Shown: piece by piece, positions 1 to 9,047 of the stretch
Layout: every line of letters begins with the position of its first letter
Position numbering within the stretch: the first letter of the stretch is position 1
From: Bacteroidales bacterium
Lineage (GTDB): Bacteria > Bacteroidota > Bacteroidia > Bacteroidales > UBA932
Reading direction: 5' to 3'
NCBI GenBank assembly: GCA_017443465.1
Contig: JAFRXO010000021.1
Coordinates: forward strand, 1-63,689
Length of the DNA: 63,689 bases
The notes under the pieces: model-generated
The model's input: only the letters and a program-made list of their open reading frames with translations
Databases searched by the model: none
What the model was told of the DNA's origin: nothing
Position numbers and translations under genes: made by a program

Positions 1-19
1 AATTATTTATCAGAAAAGC

Positions 20-56
20 AATAGCTATCCGATTGAATTTCAAAAGGATAGCTATT
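20..56. terminator. Hairpin, possible terminator of a gene left of the window
   Basis: An 11-bp perfect inverted repeat (AATAGCTATCC at 20-30, its complement at 46-56) encloses a 15-nt loop. It is AT-rich and followed by TTATT on the plus strand. There is no gene in 1-249, so it most likely ends a transcript entering from the left. Confidence 0.4.
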
Positions 57-100
57 TATTTTAAATGCCCAGCCTTTATCTGGAAGAATTTGTACAAAAA

Positions 101-147
101 AGAGGATGACCTCAAGTCCTAAGACTTTTTAGTCACCCTCTCTTTTG
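101..147. terminator. Nested hairpin, probable terminator
   Basis: The outer arms AGAGGATGAC (101-110) and GTCACCCTCT (131-140/141) pair with one mismatch around an inner AAGTC/GACTT stem, and TCTTTTGT follows. The same nested arrangement with closely related sequence recurs at 21193-21240. In both places a GC-rich inverted-repeat element follows directly. Confidence 0.5.
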
Positions 148-162
148 TGTCTTGACAATCTG

Positions 163-237
163 CTCCCGGGACCGGTGAAGCTTCAGCTCATAAGTCGCAT
201 CCGCTCAAATCGCTGCAACCGCACCGGTCCCGGGGAG
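163..237. repeat. GC-rich inverted-repeat element E1
   Basis: The arms are CTCCCGGGACCGGTG (163-177) and CACCGGTCCCGGGGAG (222-237), complementary except for one extra base. They flank about 45 nt. The element sits 12 nt past the stop codon of the phosphoesterase gene at 250. The arm resembles the CCCCGGACCGGG arm of the element at 43432-43640. It could be a structured intergenic RNA, a strong terminator or a degraded mobile repeat. Confidence 0.6.
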
Positions 238-249
238 AAGTAACTATAA

Positions 250-1209
250 TCAGATAAATATCACCTCCCTGCCATGGAACAGGAAATTGCTCCCCGTCAC
301 ATATTCACGGCAGGTCGGCGAGAACCTGTCTTCGACTGAGATGTGCTCATGACCGGCGAGGATGCACTTGAGCAGAGGCTCTTTTTTCAGGTACTCCATG
401 AACTCCGAGGTGACCGGGTCTTCAAGCTGCCTCTTGAAGTCTCCGGTGACCTTCGGCAGGACACCGCTGGAAAGCGGGCCTTTCTCATTCCAGAACCGAT
501 GGGCGGCACGCCATATGTTGTCAGTGTAAAACGGGACGTGCATGCAGAGGACTATAGGCATCCCCTTCTTCACCTCCTCACGGAAACGCTTGACCTGCTG
601 TTTGGTAACATATCCGTAAACATCATCCAGGGTAACGAAGTTCACTCCGTTCACGACCTGGGAATTGAGGCTTATGTCGAAAGGATAGACGCTCTGGAGC
701 TTCTCCCGGGAATAGTCCTTGTATTTCTCTGTCTGTTCTTCCTTCGGTTCGCTGAGCCACATGTCCGAAGTGAACTCATGGTTGCCCAGGGAACCAGTCA
801 TTCCCTCACCGAAATATTTCCTTACAAGGTCGAAATTAGCTTCGCTCTGCCAGTCGATGAGGTCTCCCGTATGCAGCACATAGTCCACGTGCTGCTTCGC
901 CCATGCGAGTGAGTCCCTCAGGGCTTCTTCCTGCCTGCCACCGAAAGTCTGGGTGCGTCTCTTGTTCAGGGTCTGCTTCTTCTCGTTCTCTCCGGGGTAT
1001 GCCGCGGTCAGGTGGGTGTCGGAAATATGCAGGACCGAGAATGGCTTCTCGAGCCCGATTTCAACCGTAGAGTAGCACAATGCCAGCCTTTCGTACCCGC
1101 CACGCTCCGGGAACACCTCGGGTTTGTCTTCCGCCAGCAGAGGCAGCTTTGAAGTCGCGATCAAAGCACCGCCCCCAGCCAGGACCTTCATAAAATCTCT
1201 TCTTTCCAT
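250..1209 (-). CDS. Tat-exported calcineurin-like metallophosphoesterase
   Basis: A 319-residue predicted phosphoesterase of the calcineurin-like fold. The metal-binding motifs are in order: DTH (about residues 64-66), GDLID (115-119), GNHE (142-145), a histidine in MHVPF, and GHEH near the C terminus. I chose the start at MERRDFMK because it opens a twin-arginine signal (RRDFMK followed by a hydrophobic stretch); an in-frame extension of 21 residues upstream exists but would bury that signal. The enzyme is therefore probably exported folded, to hydrolyse phosphomono- or diesters in the periplasm; the substrate is unknown. It is divergent from a second Tat phosphoesterase at 1292. Confidence 0.85.
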   Translation of the reverse strand: MERRDFMKVLAGGGALIATSKLPLLAEDKPEVFPERGGYERLALCYSTVEIGLEKPFSVLHISDTHLTAAYPGENEKKQTLNKRRTQTFGGRQEEALRDSLAWAKQHVDYVLHTGDLIDWQSEANFDLVRKYFGEGMTGSLGNHEFTSDMWLSEPKEEQTEKYKDYSREKLQSVYPFDISLNSQVVNGVNFVTLDDVYGYVTKQQVKRFREEVKKGMPIVLCMHVPFYTDNIWRAAHRFWNEKGPLSSGVLPKVTGDFKRQLEDPVTSEFMEYLKKEPLLKCILAGHEHISVEDRFSPTCREYVTGSNFLFHGREVIFI

Positions 1210-1226
1210 GATATGTTTTATTTCTA

Positions 1227-1234
1227 CAAAAATA
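1227..1234 (-). promoter_or_regulatory. Candidate -7 element for the phosphoesterase at 250-1209
   Basis: TATTTTTG on the minus strand matches the Bacteroidota -7 consensus TAnnTTTG and lies 18 nt before the chosen ATG. No clear TTTG -33 box is present, so this is a partial match. Confidence 0.35.
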
Positions 1235-1291
1235 GGAAATAATAGAAAAACGCATATCTTTATAAGCACCAATTAAAAGCACTAAACACAT

Positions 1292-2389
1292 ATGGATAGG
1301 AGACAGTTCATAAAGGGTTCGGCGATTGCTATCGCTGCCGGCAGTACGATGTCAATTCCCGGTGCGGCCAGGTCGTCCAAGAAGTCAGCCGAGGACGCCG
1401 CATATCCATCCCCCCGCAAAGGTTCTGGCGTGGCAAAGGACTTCAAATACAACTCCGACGGCAAATTCAAGGTCCTTCAACTTACTGACACCCATGTAAT
1501 TTACGGCGATCCAAGAAGCGAAAGGGCATATGAAAACGTAGGGAAGATGCTAGACCTCGAAAAGCCTGACCTGGTAATACACACAGGGGACATCATTTTC
1601 GGAGAACCGGCAGAAGAAGGTGCCCGCAAGGTACTTGGACTGATCGCTGACCGGAAGATTCCATTTGCAGTAGCGCTCGGCAACCACGACAGCCAGTTCG
1701 GCCTTGACCGAAAAGGCATATATGACGTCATCAGGGCCATTCCGTACAACATCAACACTCCTGCAGACAAAGGGATCGCGAAAGCGTCAAACGACGTGAT
1801 AACCCTTTCCGGCGCAGAAGGGGTTGACAGGGTGCTTTACCTTTTCGACTCCGGAGACAGGATGGGAATAGCAGACGCAGGCTACGACAATGTCCATATC
1901 GACCAGATTGAGTGGTACGATGCGTACAGCAGGGAGTTCAAGGCCAAAAACGGAGGTAATCCGGTCAGTTCGCTGGCATTCTTCCATATACCTCCCGCCG
2001 AGTTTGACTATTGCCTCAGGCTTACTGATGACAAGGGTTGGAATTTCATCGGGCATATGGGCGAGCACATCGGATGTTCCAAACTCAATTCCGGTCTTTT
2101 CCAGGCAATGAAGATGAACGGAGACGTGCAGGCCATCGTATGCGGTCACGAGCACAATAACGATTTCGTGATGCAGTACAAAGGCATAATGCTGATCTAC
2201 GGTCGCTTCAGCGGATGCGACACCGTTTACAATGACCTCAAGCCCAATGGAGCAAGGGTCTTCGAGTTCAGCCGGGGAGAAAGAGGATTCTACACATGGG
2301 TACGGCTGAACAGCGGGGAGGTAGAGCACAGGATCTTCCTCGACCCGCCGATGGAGAACAATTTCAAGGCCCACAAAGAGCCGAAATAA
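1292..2389 (+). CDS. Tat-exported calcineurin-like metallophosphoesterase
   Basis: A 365-residue paralogue-type phosphoesterase. The N terminus MDRRQFIKGSAIAIAAG is a twin-arginine signal. The metal-binding motifs DTH (66-68), HTGDII (97-102), GNHD (130-133), FHIPP and GHEHNND match the purple acid phosphatase/Dcr2-like branch of calcineurin-like enzymes. The ATG lies inside a CATATG palindrome, as do several other starts in this window. It diverges from the phosphoesterase at 250-1209, with 82 bp between the start codons, so the two may share regulation. Its 3' end is 12 bp from the convergent GH9 gene. The substrate cannot be deduced. Confidence 0.87.
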   Translation: MDRRQFIKGSAIAIAAGSTMSIPGAARSSKKSAEDAAYPSPRKGSGVAKDFKYNSDGKFKVLQLTDTHVIYGDPRSERAYENVGKMLDLEKPDLVIHTGDIIFGEPAEEGARKVLGLIADRKIPFAVALGNHDSQFGLDRKGIYDVIRAIPYNINTPADKGIAKASNDVITLSGAEGVDRVLYLFDSGDRMGIADAGYDNVHIDQIEWYDAYSREFKAKNGGNPVSSLAFFHIPPAEFDYCLRLTDDKGWNFIGHMGEHIGCSKLNSGLFQAMKMNGDVQAIVCGHEHNNDFVMQYKGIMLIYGRFSGCDTVYNDLKPNGARVFEFSRGERGFYTWVRLNSGEVEHRIFLDPPMENNFKAHKEPK

Positions 2390-2401
2390 ATCCGCTCTTT
2401 T

Positions 2402-4921
2402 CTATTCCGACAGCAGCTTGCGGGAGGCAAGGACGAGGAACATATAGTGGCTGGAGCCACCCCCGAGCACGTATTCGACCTGCTGCCAGAGGTAGGGCCA
2501 CACCAGGAGTTCCGGGAAATCAGGACGGATGAGAGCCGTTCCTGAAACCACCCCGCCGGGGATGTAAGACCAGTCGGCCCTGTTCAGCCCGTATCCGACA
2601 GTGGCTGATTCAGAGCCCACTCCGGAGGCGAAGGACTGCTGGTTCGAGCCGGGATGGCATCCCAGCACGAAGTTCATGGCATTGACAAGGGGCTCGGCCG
2701 AGAATATGTCCGGGAAGGCATCTACGAGGAAATAATGGTTGTAACCGAATCTCTGTATCGTCCATCCGGCTCCCCATATGTCCGGGCGGTAAGGCACTCC
2801 GTACGGCGTCTCGGCGGTCTGGCGTGAAAGCTGGTCGCGGTACTCCAGAAGGGCCTCGCGGTAAGCCGCGAACTGCTTGCGGTACTTCTTGTCACCCTCG
2901 AGTGACTTTGCGAATGCGGCTGTGGACGAAGGATCCCTCCGGGCTCCGCTGACCACCTGGTCCCACCTGGACATCACGAAATCGAAATACTTCCGGTCCC
3001 CGGTAGTCCTGTAGAGCTCGATGGCCAGGTTGATCATCCCTCCGGCGTTGCGTTCATCGGCGGCAGTCCCCTCGAAAATCGTCCTGGCTATATCCAGGCA
3101 ATGCACTGAAAGAGTGTCATTATGGCCTTTCAGCGCCCTGGAAACGGCAGCGAGGGAAGTAGCCGAAGAGAGGTCGCGTCCGTGTCCATATGTAAAGACC
3201 CAACGGTCATCCGCAGTTCCCGGGATGTTGTCCGTCATCGCGGAGGCATCTCCGAGCATTACATATTGGCGGAGATTCCTGCATATGATTCCGCGGTAGA
3301 GCCGACCGAGGGCCAGATAGCCGTTGACTGCGGTCAGGGCCCCGTTTTCGATCTGCTGCAGGAAGTCATTCTTCCCGTCCGGCTGATGTATCTCGGTCAC
3401 ATGTTTGTCGAAATCGATGCTCGTAACGTCGATATCCGGATGGAAGGCCTCCCATGCGCGTGTAAGTATGTAGCTTTCACCTAGTTGCGACTCGATGCGA
3501 AGATCGAAATCCCCGGCATCATGCCAGCCGCCGTTGCTCAGCAGATGACTGTTCTTTCCCACCGGAAGCGCCGAGCCGTCCCCTTCAAGCTGCACATATC
3601 CGTCGATATAATTTCCGACTGCCGCCATCTTGGCATCGTCCATATGGCAGACGTCATGCCAGACGCGGTACTTCTCCGCAACGCGCATATGGCACATCTG
3701 CACCGGAAGGAAGTACTCGATGACAGGCTGCCAGACGCCGCGGTCATAGACATCCCCTGCAATCTGGAAAACCGGAGACTCGCTGCCGCCGTAGCGCAGC
3801 ACATATGCCCCAGGTTCCTTCACGTCCGTAAAATCCGCCTTTGCATATGTGTACCTCAGGAAGTTACCGTCCCATTTGCGGACGGCTACGGTTTTGACGA
3901 TCTCTTCTCCATTGTCGGTGAACTTGACAAGCTTGGCAGACGGAAGCACGCTGTCCCTGCGGTCAAGCTCGATGACGGCAACTTTCTGCTGCGAAGGCAT
4001 ATAACCCACCTGGGAGACCTGCACCACCGGCTTGTACCTCCAGTCCTCAACCACATTAGGCTCGATGAACCACTTCACCGCACCCTTTGTAGCCCCAGAA
4101 GGAATCTCGGAACGAAGCACGAACCAGCCGGTGTTATGGTTCATCCTGCCGTCGTAAAGTTTCAGCGGCGCGGTCTCGGAAGTAATTGTAAACCGCATAT
4201 ATGGATCATCCGGACGGGATGTGAAGCGATGTCCGACTGCATATGGCTCGGCGACTATCCTGTCGGCTGTGAACGGGCTGTAATCGGTCAGGGCGTTGAA
4301 GCCGTCGAAGTCGGAATACGGCCGGCCTTTGATGTAGAAATCACCGAGGTTGTCGGTGTACGAGGTGCCTTCTTTCACAGGTCCGTTGGCCTGCTGGGGG
4401 TATATGCCCGACTTTCCGTCCATCAGGTAGGGCTTTCCGAAGACCCATCCAGGGAAGATCTCAAGGTTGAATCCGGCCTTTCCTATGAACTTCTCCGGAA
4501 TGGGCTGGTCGAGATCTACGACTACCTCAAGTCCCTTTCCTTTCGGCGTGAGGGTCACAGAATAGGTGAGCTGGACATCCGGATAGAACATGGGGTTGAA
4601 ACCGGTGGCGTGCCTGCTGGAGTCGGGATAGGCCAGGCGGGTCACAAGGCTCCCACCCTCCTGACTGCTTGAAAGCTTCTTAGGCACCGGCTGCCACTGC
4701 CCGGGGGTCTCGTCGAAACGGATGTCGCCGTTGGTGAAGACGCGTTTCCCGTGCATGATCACGCTGACTCCTCCCTGATGGCCCTCGGGATAGTAGTCGT
4801 TGAACAGCATTGCATCGACTCCGCCGCAGGTGAAATAACCTGAGTCGTTGAGTTTGAACTGCTGACCGTACACGACGGTGGCAAGCAGCGCCAGGAGAGC
4901 GCTCAAGAATATGCGTTTCAT
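2402..4921 (-). CDS. Secreted glycoside hydrolase family 9 enzyme
   Basis: An 839-residue protein with a Sec signal peptide (MKRIFLSALLALLATVVYGQ). About 310 residues of unassigned N-terminal beta-rich sequence follow, then an Ig-like CelD N-terminal domain (from about VSQVGYMPSQQKVAV) and a GH9 (alpha/alpha)6 catalytic domain. The nucleophile-water activating motif GGWHDAGD lies at about 464-471. The C-terminal catalytic-acid region is the WQQVEYVLGGGSSHYMF segment. GH9 enzymes are mostly beta-1,4-glucanases, but Bacteroidota members also act on xyloglucan or mixed-linkage glucan, so the substrate is open. The size is normal for an Ig-GH9 with an extra N-terminal module. No SusC/SusD pair is nearby. 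Confidence 0.85.
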   Translation of the reverse strand: MKRIFLSALLALLATVVYGQQFKLNDSGYFTCGGVDAMLFNDYYPEGHQGGVSVIMHGKRVFTNGDIRFDETPGQWQPVPKKLSSSQEGGSLVTRLAYPDSSRHATGFNPMFYPDVQLTYSVTLTPKGKGLEVVVDLDQPIPEKFIGKAGFNLEIFPGWVFGKPYLMDGKSGIYPQQANGPVKEGTSYTDNLGDFYIKGRPYSDFDGFNALTDYSPFTADRIVAEPYAVGHRFTSRPDDPYMRFTITSETAPLKLYDGRMNHNTGWFVLRSEIPSGATKGAVKWFIEPNVVEDWRYKPVVQVSQVGYMPSQQKVAVIELDRRDSVLPSAKLVKFTDNGEEIVKTVAVRKWDGNFLRYTYAKADFTDVKEPGAYVLRYGGSESPVFQIAGDVYDRGVWQPVIEYFLPVQMCHMRVAEKYRVWHDVCHMDDAKMAAVGNYIDGYVQLEGDGSALPVGKNSHLLSNGGWHDAGDFDLRIESQLGESYILTRAWEAFHPDIDVTSIDFDKHVTEIHQPDGKNDFLQQIENGALTAVNGYLALGRLYRGIICRNLRQYVMLGDASAMTDNIPGTADDRWVFTYGHGRDLSSATSLAAVSRALKGHNDTLSVHCLDIARTIFEGTAADERNAGGMINLAIELYRTTGDRKYFDFVMSRWDQVVSGARRDPSSTAAFAKSLEGDKKYRKQFAAYREALLEYRDQLSRQTAETPYGVPYRPDIWGAGWTIQRFGYNHYFLVDAFPDIFSAEPLVNAMNFVLGCHPGSNQQSFASGVGSESATVGYGLNRADWSYIPGGVVSGTALIRPDFPELLVWPYLWQQVEYVLGGGSSHYMFLVLASRKLLSE

Positions 4922-4956
4922 CTTCGGAAATGATTAATTTTCCCAAAGATAAGCAT

Positions 4957-5769
4957 TTATATGACAATCTCGAAGGGGAGGGTTTTCTGCCAGAGGTCTA
5001 TCTTGACGGTAATGGATGTCGAGGCGTAGTCTATCTGCACCGGAAGATCCTCCAGGTTCTCAGCACCCCAGTCATAGCCGGACTCTGCAATGAACTCCCC
5101 CAGGGCGAAAGACCTGAGCACTCCGGAGGAGTTGGTAATGTCCAGGCGCAGCGAATTATCCACCTGCCTGGGCACGCTCACAGGGGCCTTTCCTTCCTTC
5201 GAAGGCCAGACCGAAGCCGCGAACCGTCCGAAGGAAGGGCTGCCTGAGGTATCGTATCCGTCCACTCCCCCGCTCACTTCCACCAGGAACGGCCATCCGA
5301 GAGTCTTGTTGCCGCTTTCGGATATCTTGATGTCCAGGAGGCAGTAATTCTTGTTAAGCCTCAGGGTGTCGCGGAACCTCTCCCCGTCCAGGTCAATCCT
5401 ATGGGCGCTCATCCAGACTTTGGGACACTGTGCCCCGGCAGTGATCTTCAGCCCGTATCCGGGAACGAAAAAGCCTTCCCCCGCATTTACGGCATATATC
5501 ATTGTCTCCCCTCTGGGCACCTCCAGGTAATAGTCAAACTCCGCATCCTCCTTCCAGAGTGTGTCAGTATAGAAAAAACCGCTATTCCCGGAAACGGCCA
5601 CTGTTACCGGGAAACGGCCCTGCCCGCGGAGATGGCCCAGGTCCAGTACCAGAAGACAAGGGCAGTCATCCCGGTCCTCCAGGACGCTGCAGCCTCCGCA
5701 TGCAAGACCAAGAAGGACCAGGAATCCCGCCAGAATAAAAAGAAGGTTTCCTCTCGTGTCAGAAGACAT
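4957..5769 (-). CDS. FimB/Mfa2-family fimbrial lipoprotein
   Basis: A 270-residue protein with a hydrophobic N terminus and a lipobox-like Cys (GLACGGCS), followed by the EDRDDCPC segment that typically opens the FimB/Mfa2 (minor fimbrial anchor) family. The C terminus (KIDLWQKTLPFEIVI) fits the family's last beta strand. In Porphyromonas such proteins anchor or terminate fimbriae at the outer membrane. It overlaps the upstream DUF3575 gene by 11 nt (its ATG, itself in a CATATG, lies before that gene's stop), so the two are translationally coupled. No major pilin gene is in the window. Confidence 0.75.
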   Translation of the reverse strand: MSSDTRGNLLFILAGFLVLLGLACGGCSVLEDRDDCPCLLVLDLGHLRGQGRFPVTVAVSGNSGFFYTDTLWKEDAEFDYYLEVPRGETMIYAVNAGEGFFVPGYGLKITAGAQCPKVWMSAHRIDLDGERFRDTLRLNKNYCLLDIKISESGNKTLGWPFLVEVSGGVDGYDTSGSPSFGRFAASVWPSKEGKAPVSVPRQVDNSLRLDITNSSGVLRSFALGEFIAESGYDWGAENLEDLPVQIDYASTSITVKIDLWQKTLPFEIVI

Positions 5770-6310
5770 ATGTCAAGGCGACTATCAGCTCATCCGGAAG
5801 GAAGAACACCTTCTCACCCTTGTCGATGGTAAGGCCGCAGACAGGGCAGCTGTACTTCGTAAACTTGTCATATCCTCCCCAGACCCCGGCACCGAAGGTC
5901 GCGTTCAAGTGCTTGTTGATCATGTAAGTATAACCTCCGGAGAGGCTTCCGCCATAGCGCATTCCCTCCCGGGTCTCCTTGGAAAGTATTCCGCCGGAAC
6001 TGTACTCCTCCAGCTGGGCCTTACCAGCGATCCACCATCCGGAATAGACATGCCATGGCCACCAGCGCATACCGGCGGACAGCCTTCTGCGCTTGTCCTG
6101 TTTCACGCCGTCGCCTTCCCCGAAGGTAAACGGATTGTACTTCCCTCCGGCCAGGACGCTCCAGTGCTGGGCCAATGCATATGACGCCTCGATGTTGATG
6201 GTCCCGAAATCCGCATAATCCGCCAGGTTAGTCGCAATCGAAACCTCCTGGGCTTGCATTCCGAACGTGGCCAGGAGGACCGCCGACACACAGAGAATCA
6301 ACTTCTTCAT
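5759..6310 (-). CDS. DUF3575 outer-membrane-type protein
   Basis: A 183-residue protein with a signal peptide (MKKLILCVSAVLLATFGMQAQ). Alternating hydrophobic strands and a C terminus ending in an aromatic residue (IVALTYVF) fit an outer-membrane beta barrel. The sequence matches DUF3575, a family common in Bacteroidota fimbrial loci. It is the middle gene of a three-gene operon: 17 nt after the HExxH lipoprotein gene and overlapping the Mfa2-like gene. Its role is unproven; assembly or anchoring of a surface fibre is the contextual guess. A CPVC motif near residue 153 is unusual for a barrel loop. Confidence 0.75.
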   Translation of the reverse strand: MKKLILCVSAVLLATFGMQAQEVSIATNLADYADFGTINIEASYALAQHWSVLAGGKYNPFTFGEGDGVKQDKRRRLSAGMRWWPWHVYSGWWIAGKAQLEEYSSGGILSKETREGMRYGGSLSGGYTYMINKHLNATFGAGVWGGYDKFTKYSCPVCGLTIDKGEKVFFLPDELIVALTYVF

Positions 6311-6327
6311 TTCCTTATCAACGTTGT

Positions 6328-7917
6328 TTAATATCTTTCAAATACCTGGTTTATTACAGCCTTGCGGCTTGGATAGAGCTCCAGCAGCTTGGCCCTGAGC
6401 TTGTTCTTGTCGGTCACCTCCGGAGTGAGAGCCTTGAATATCTCCCCGCATTTCATTCCCCTCTCGTCCAGATAGCGGAAGATCTGGGGATGGAACCAGA
6501 AACTGTTCCCGAAATTCGGCATAGTCCCGCCGTAACGGTCGTTGTAGGTCTTGTTCTCCATGTAATAACCCCACATTTCACCAACCTCACAATAGCCGGC
6601 CCCGCTGGTCGTTCCATCCCCGTATGTTGTAAATCCATTTTCCACGAAGGACCTGAGGATGTAGGATATGTACTTGTCCCAGAAGTCCTTCCCCACCTGG
6701 GAGAAATGGCTCGCATGCGCCAGTTCATGGCAGGCTGCGGAATAGACCTGCGAATAATCATCACGGTCTTTCAGGCCGAGGGTGATATCCGGAAGGATGC
6801 TCTTGATAAGTCCGGCATAGTCACCCAGGAAGCCGCGCACGAGGGCATTGTCAACGACGGCTCCGTGCTTGAGCATGCAAGCGCTGCTGCTGCCCATCTT
6901 CTGGAACAGCCATATGCGCAGACCTTTCGGAGGAGCGGGTATGCCCAGGTCACCTCCCTCTTCGCAACGGGAGTACCAGTCATATGCAGTGTTGTTCACC
7001 ACGCAGCGGGTAAAGAGTTTCCGGTCAGACTTACGTGTTATGGTCACGTCCTTCCCTTCGGCCGGACCGCCTCCCAGAGTAGAGAAAGAGGCGTGGGTCA
7101 GCACCATGTTGAAGCCTATGGAGAAGCCCTTTTCGTTCCTGAACAGAAGGCGGTAACGCAGTCTTGCCGAATATTTGACAGGGATCTCATAGTAGCCGTC
7201 ACGGTCGGTGTAGGTCGAAGAGAATTTCACGAAAGCATTGCATGAGACCTTCACTCCCGCGACTCCGAAAGGCTCCCCGCCGTTCGCATTTCCGTCCACA
7301 ATGGTTATCCTTCCTGATGGCTTGTGCCTTTCAGCCTTAGTCTGGGGTTCCAGAAAAGAGGTATTACCGGTCAGCCGGAAGGCTTCCCGTTCCACCTCCT
7401 GCCAGTCAACTCCGTCATCTGAACGCGTAACAGGGTCATTCTCTGTAATATAACACCTGTCCAGCGTTTCATAAACGAAGCCTGAGGGGAATTTGAAATC
7501 AGCCGGCACTACAGCGTACTGCCAGGTTATCTTCTCTTCAGGAAGGTCAGGATCGTGGTAGTAGTCCCCCTCCTTCAAGATCTCATAATCCATAGGATGG
7601 TCCAGAAGTTCCAGCCCCATGTCTTCCAGCACTTGGAGCTGGTCTTCATTCTTGGGCAGGAAACGTACATAGAGGTCCGTAGGTTCGAGGTCTACCCTGC
7701 CGGCCTTTGTCGGATAGAGGCTTTTCAAAGCCGCCTCCATGTTCTGCAGGGAATAAGGGTCATCGAGCTGCTTCCCTAGGACGATCTCCTCGTGGGCCAG
7801 CTCCTCAAGCCTGCCGTTCTCACCGGAGATAGAGGACAGAGAGTCCCCTTTCTCGCACGAGATCGCGATGACAGGCACAATCGCCAGAATTGGCAGAAAA
7901 TCCAGAAAGTTCTTCAT
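6328..7917 (-). CDS. Putative zinc-protease lipoprotein (HELAH motif)
   Basis: A 529-residue predicted lipoprotein (signal anchor, lipid-modified Cys about residue 21 in AISC). The centre carries a carboxypeptidase-regulatory-like beta sandwich (about ITIVDG through GYYEIPVKYS). The HELAH motif at 397-401 is a canonical HExxH zinc site, with downstream acidic residues in GYCEVGEMWGYY as possible third ligands. I do not recognise a named family. It is the first gene of an operon with DUF3575 and an Mfa2-like gene, so processing of a surface fibre subunit is a reasonable hypothesis. The upstream 7918-7996 stretch holds no gene. Confidence 0.65.
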   Translation of the reverse strand: MKNFLDFLPILAIVPVIAISCEKGDSLSSISGENGRLEELAHEEIVLGKQLDDPYSLQNMEAALKSLYPTKAGRVDLEPTDLYVRFLPKNEDQLQVLEDMGLELLDHPMDYEILKEGDYYHDPDLPEEKITWQYAVVPADFKFPSGFVYETLDRCYITENDPVTRSDDGVDWQEVEREAFRLTGNTSFLEPQTKAERHKPSGRITIVDGNANGGEPFGVAGVKVSCNAFVKFSSTYTDRDGYYEIPVKYSARLRYRLLFRNEKGFSIGFNMVLTHASFSTLGGGPAEGKDVTITRKSDRKLFTRCVVNNTAYDWYSRCEEGGDLGIPAPPKGLRIWLFQKMGSSSACMLKHGAVVDNALVRGFLGDYAGLIKSILPDITLGLKDRDDYSQVYSAACHELAHASHFSQVGKDFWDKYISYILRSFVENGFTTYGDGTTSGAGYCEVGEMWGYYMENKTYNDRYGGTMPNFGNSFWFHPQIFRYLDERGMKCGEIFKALTPEVTDKNKLRAKLLELYPSRKAVINQVFERY

Positions 7918-7996
7918 TTCGCGTACATTTTAAAGTCAGTCCGCGACAAAAGTAGAAGAGGCTTTCAGTTTAGGAAAAAAAGAAACGTTTATTTAC

Positions 7997-8032
7997 AAAA
8001 ACGCCATCTGAAGCGTGTCAGATGGCGTTTTT
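7997..8032. terminator. Strong bidirectional intrinsic terminator
   Basis: A 15-bp perfect stem (AAAAACGCCATCTGA, loop AGCGTG, then the complement) has a T run on both strands. On the minus strand it lies downstream of deoC; 8033-8125 between them holds no recognisable gene. It separates the deoC operon from the HELAH operon. Confidence 0.85.
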
Positions 8033-8125
8033 GATGGTCTGATGCCTCATGCAAATGTGTCATTCCAACCCGAAATATAGGCCCTGGATGCCACCGGAGG
8101 CAGATTATCCGTTTACAGATCCGGA

Positions 8126-9019
8126 CTAAAAATATGTCACAGTCTTCTGCTCCACAGCAGAGATGAGGCTGTTGGCCAGGCGGCTCACTCCGAGGCGGAA
8201 CAGATCGTTCCCGAGCCAATCCTTCCCGAGAACAGTGGAGACTATTGTGTAATAGCAGACTGCATCCATCGCGGAAGAGATACCGCCGGCAGCCTTGAAT
8301 CCCACCTTGCGCCCGGTCTTCTCATAGAACTTCTTGATGCATGAGCACATCACATATGCCGCGGTCGGGGTGGCATTTACGCTTACCTTTCCGGTAGATG
8401 TCTTAATGAAATCGGCGCCTTCTTCCATGGCGAGGAATGAAGCATTGGCGATATTCTCCACGCTCACCAGGAGTCCGGTCTCAAGGATGACCTTCATTAT
8501 GACCTTGCGGCCTTCTTTGGCAGCGGCAGCGTCAATAGCCTGGCGCATCTGGTGGATCTCGTTACGTGCAGCCAGGAAATCCCCTGCGAGGAAAGAGTTC
8601 AGGGCCAGCACTATATCGATTTCGTCCGCACCTGCCTCGACAGCCATCTCGCACTCCTTGACCTTCACTGCAAGGAAGCTCTGGGCTGAGGGGAAACAAC
8701 TGGAGACCGTAGTGACGTGGACGGCAGGATTCTTCCTCTCATCCCTTACCACGGATGCGAAATTCGGATACACGCATATGGATGCAGGAAGAGGGTAGGA
8801 AGGGAAATCGACAGCGAGGTTATTGACCTTCTGCACCAGGTTCTGCACAGAGGCAATGGTGTCATTGGTGTGAAGGGTAGTGACATCCATGGCGGAGAAA
8901 CAGCGCTTGAGCACTTCGGGGGAAGCGGCTCCTTCAACATTCGCCGCTATCACGTCGAGGCTGCGGCCAATCGCCTCGGCATCAGGAACATATCCGTACT
9001 TTGCAAAAATTTTATCCAT
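8126..9019 (-). CDS. deoC: Deoxyribose-phosphate aldolase
   Basis: A 297-residue class I aldolase that cleaves 2-deoxyribose 5-phosphate to glyceraldehyde 3-phosphate and acetaldehyde in deoxynucleoside breakdown. The Schiff-base lysine is K206 in DFIKTSTGK and the second active-site lysine is K242 in GFKAAGG; KVILETGLL precedes them. The length fits the longer DeoC subgroup. The start codon lies in CATATG. It is the last gene of the pheT-DUF4296-radical SAM-deoC run (28 nt after the radical SAM gene), followed by the terminator at 7997-8032. Confidence 0.93.
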   Translation of the reverse strand: MDKIFAKYGYVPDAEAIGRSLDVIAANVEGAASPEVLKRCFSAMDVTTLHTNDTIASVQNLVQKVNNLAVDFPSYPLPASICVYPNFASVVRDERKNPAVHVTTVSSCFPSAQSFLAVKVKECEMAVEAGADEIDIVLALNSFLAGDFLAARNEIHQMRQAIDAAAAKEGRKVIMKVILETGLLVSVENIANASFLAMEEGADFIKTSTGKVSVNATPTAAYVMCSCIKKFYEKTGRKVGFKAAGGISSAMDAVCYYTIVSTVLGKDWLGNDLFRLGVSRLANSLISAVEQKTVTYF

Positions 9020-9047
9020 ATGTTTTCTGTATTAGTTGTCTTAAAAC

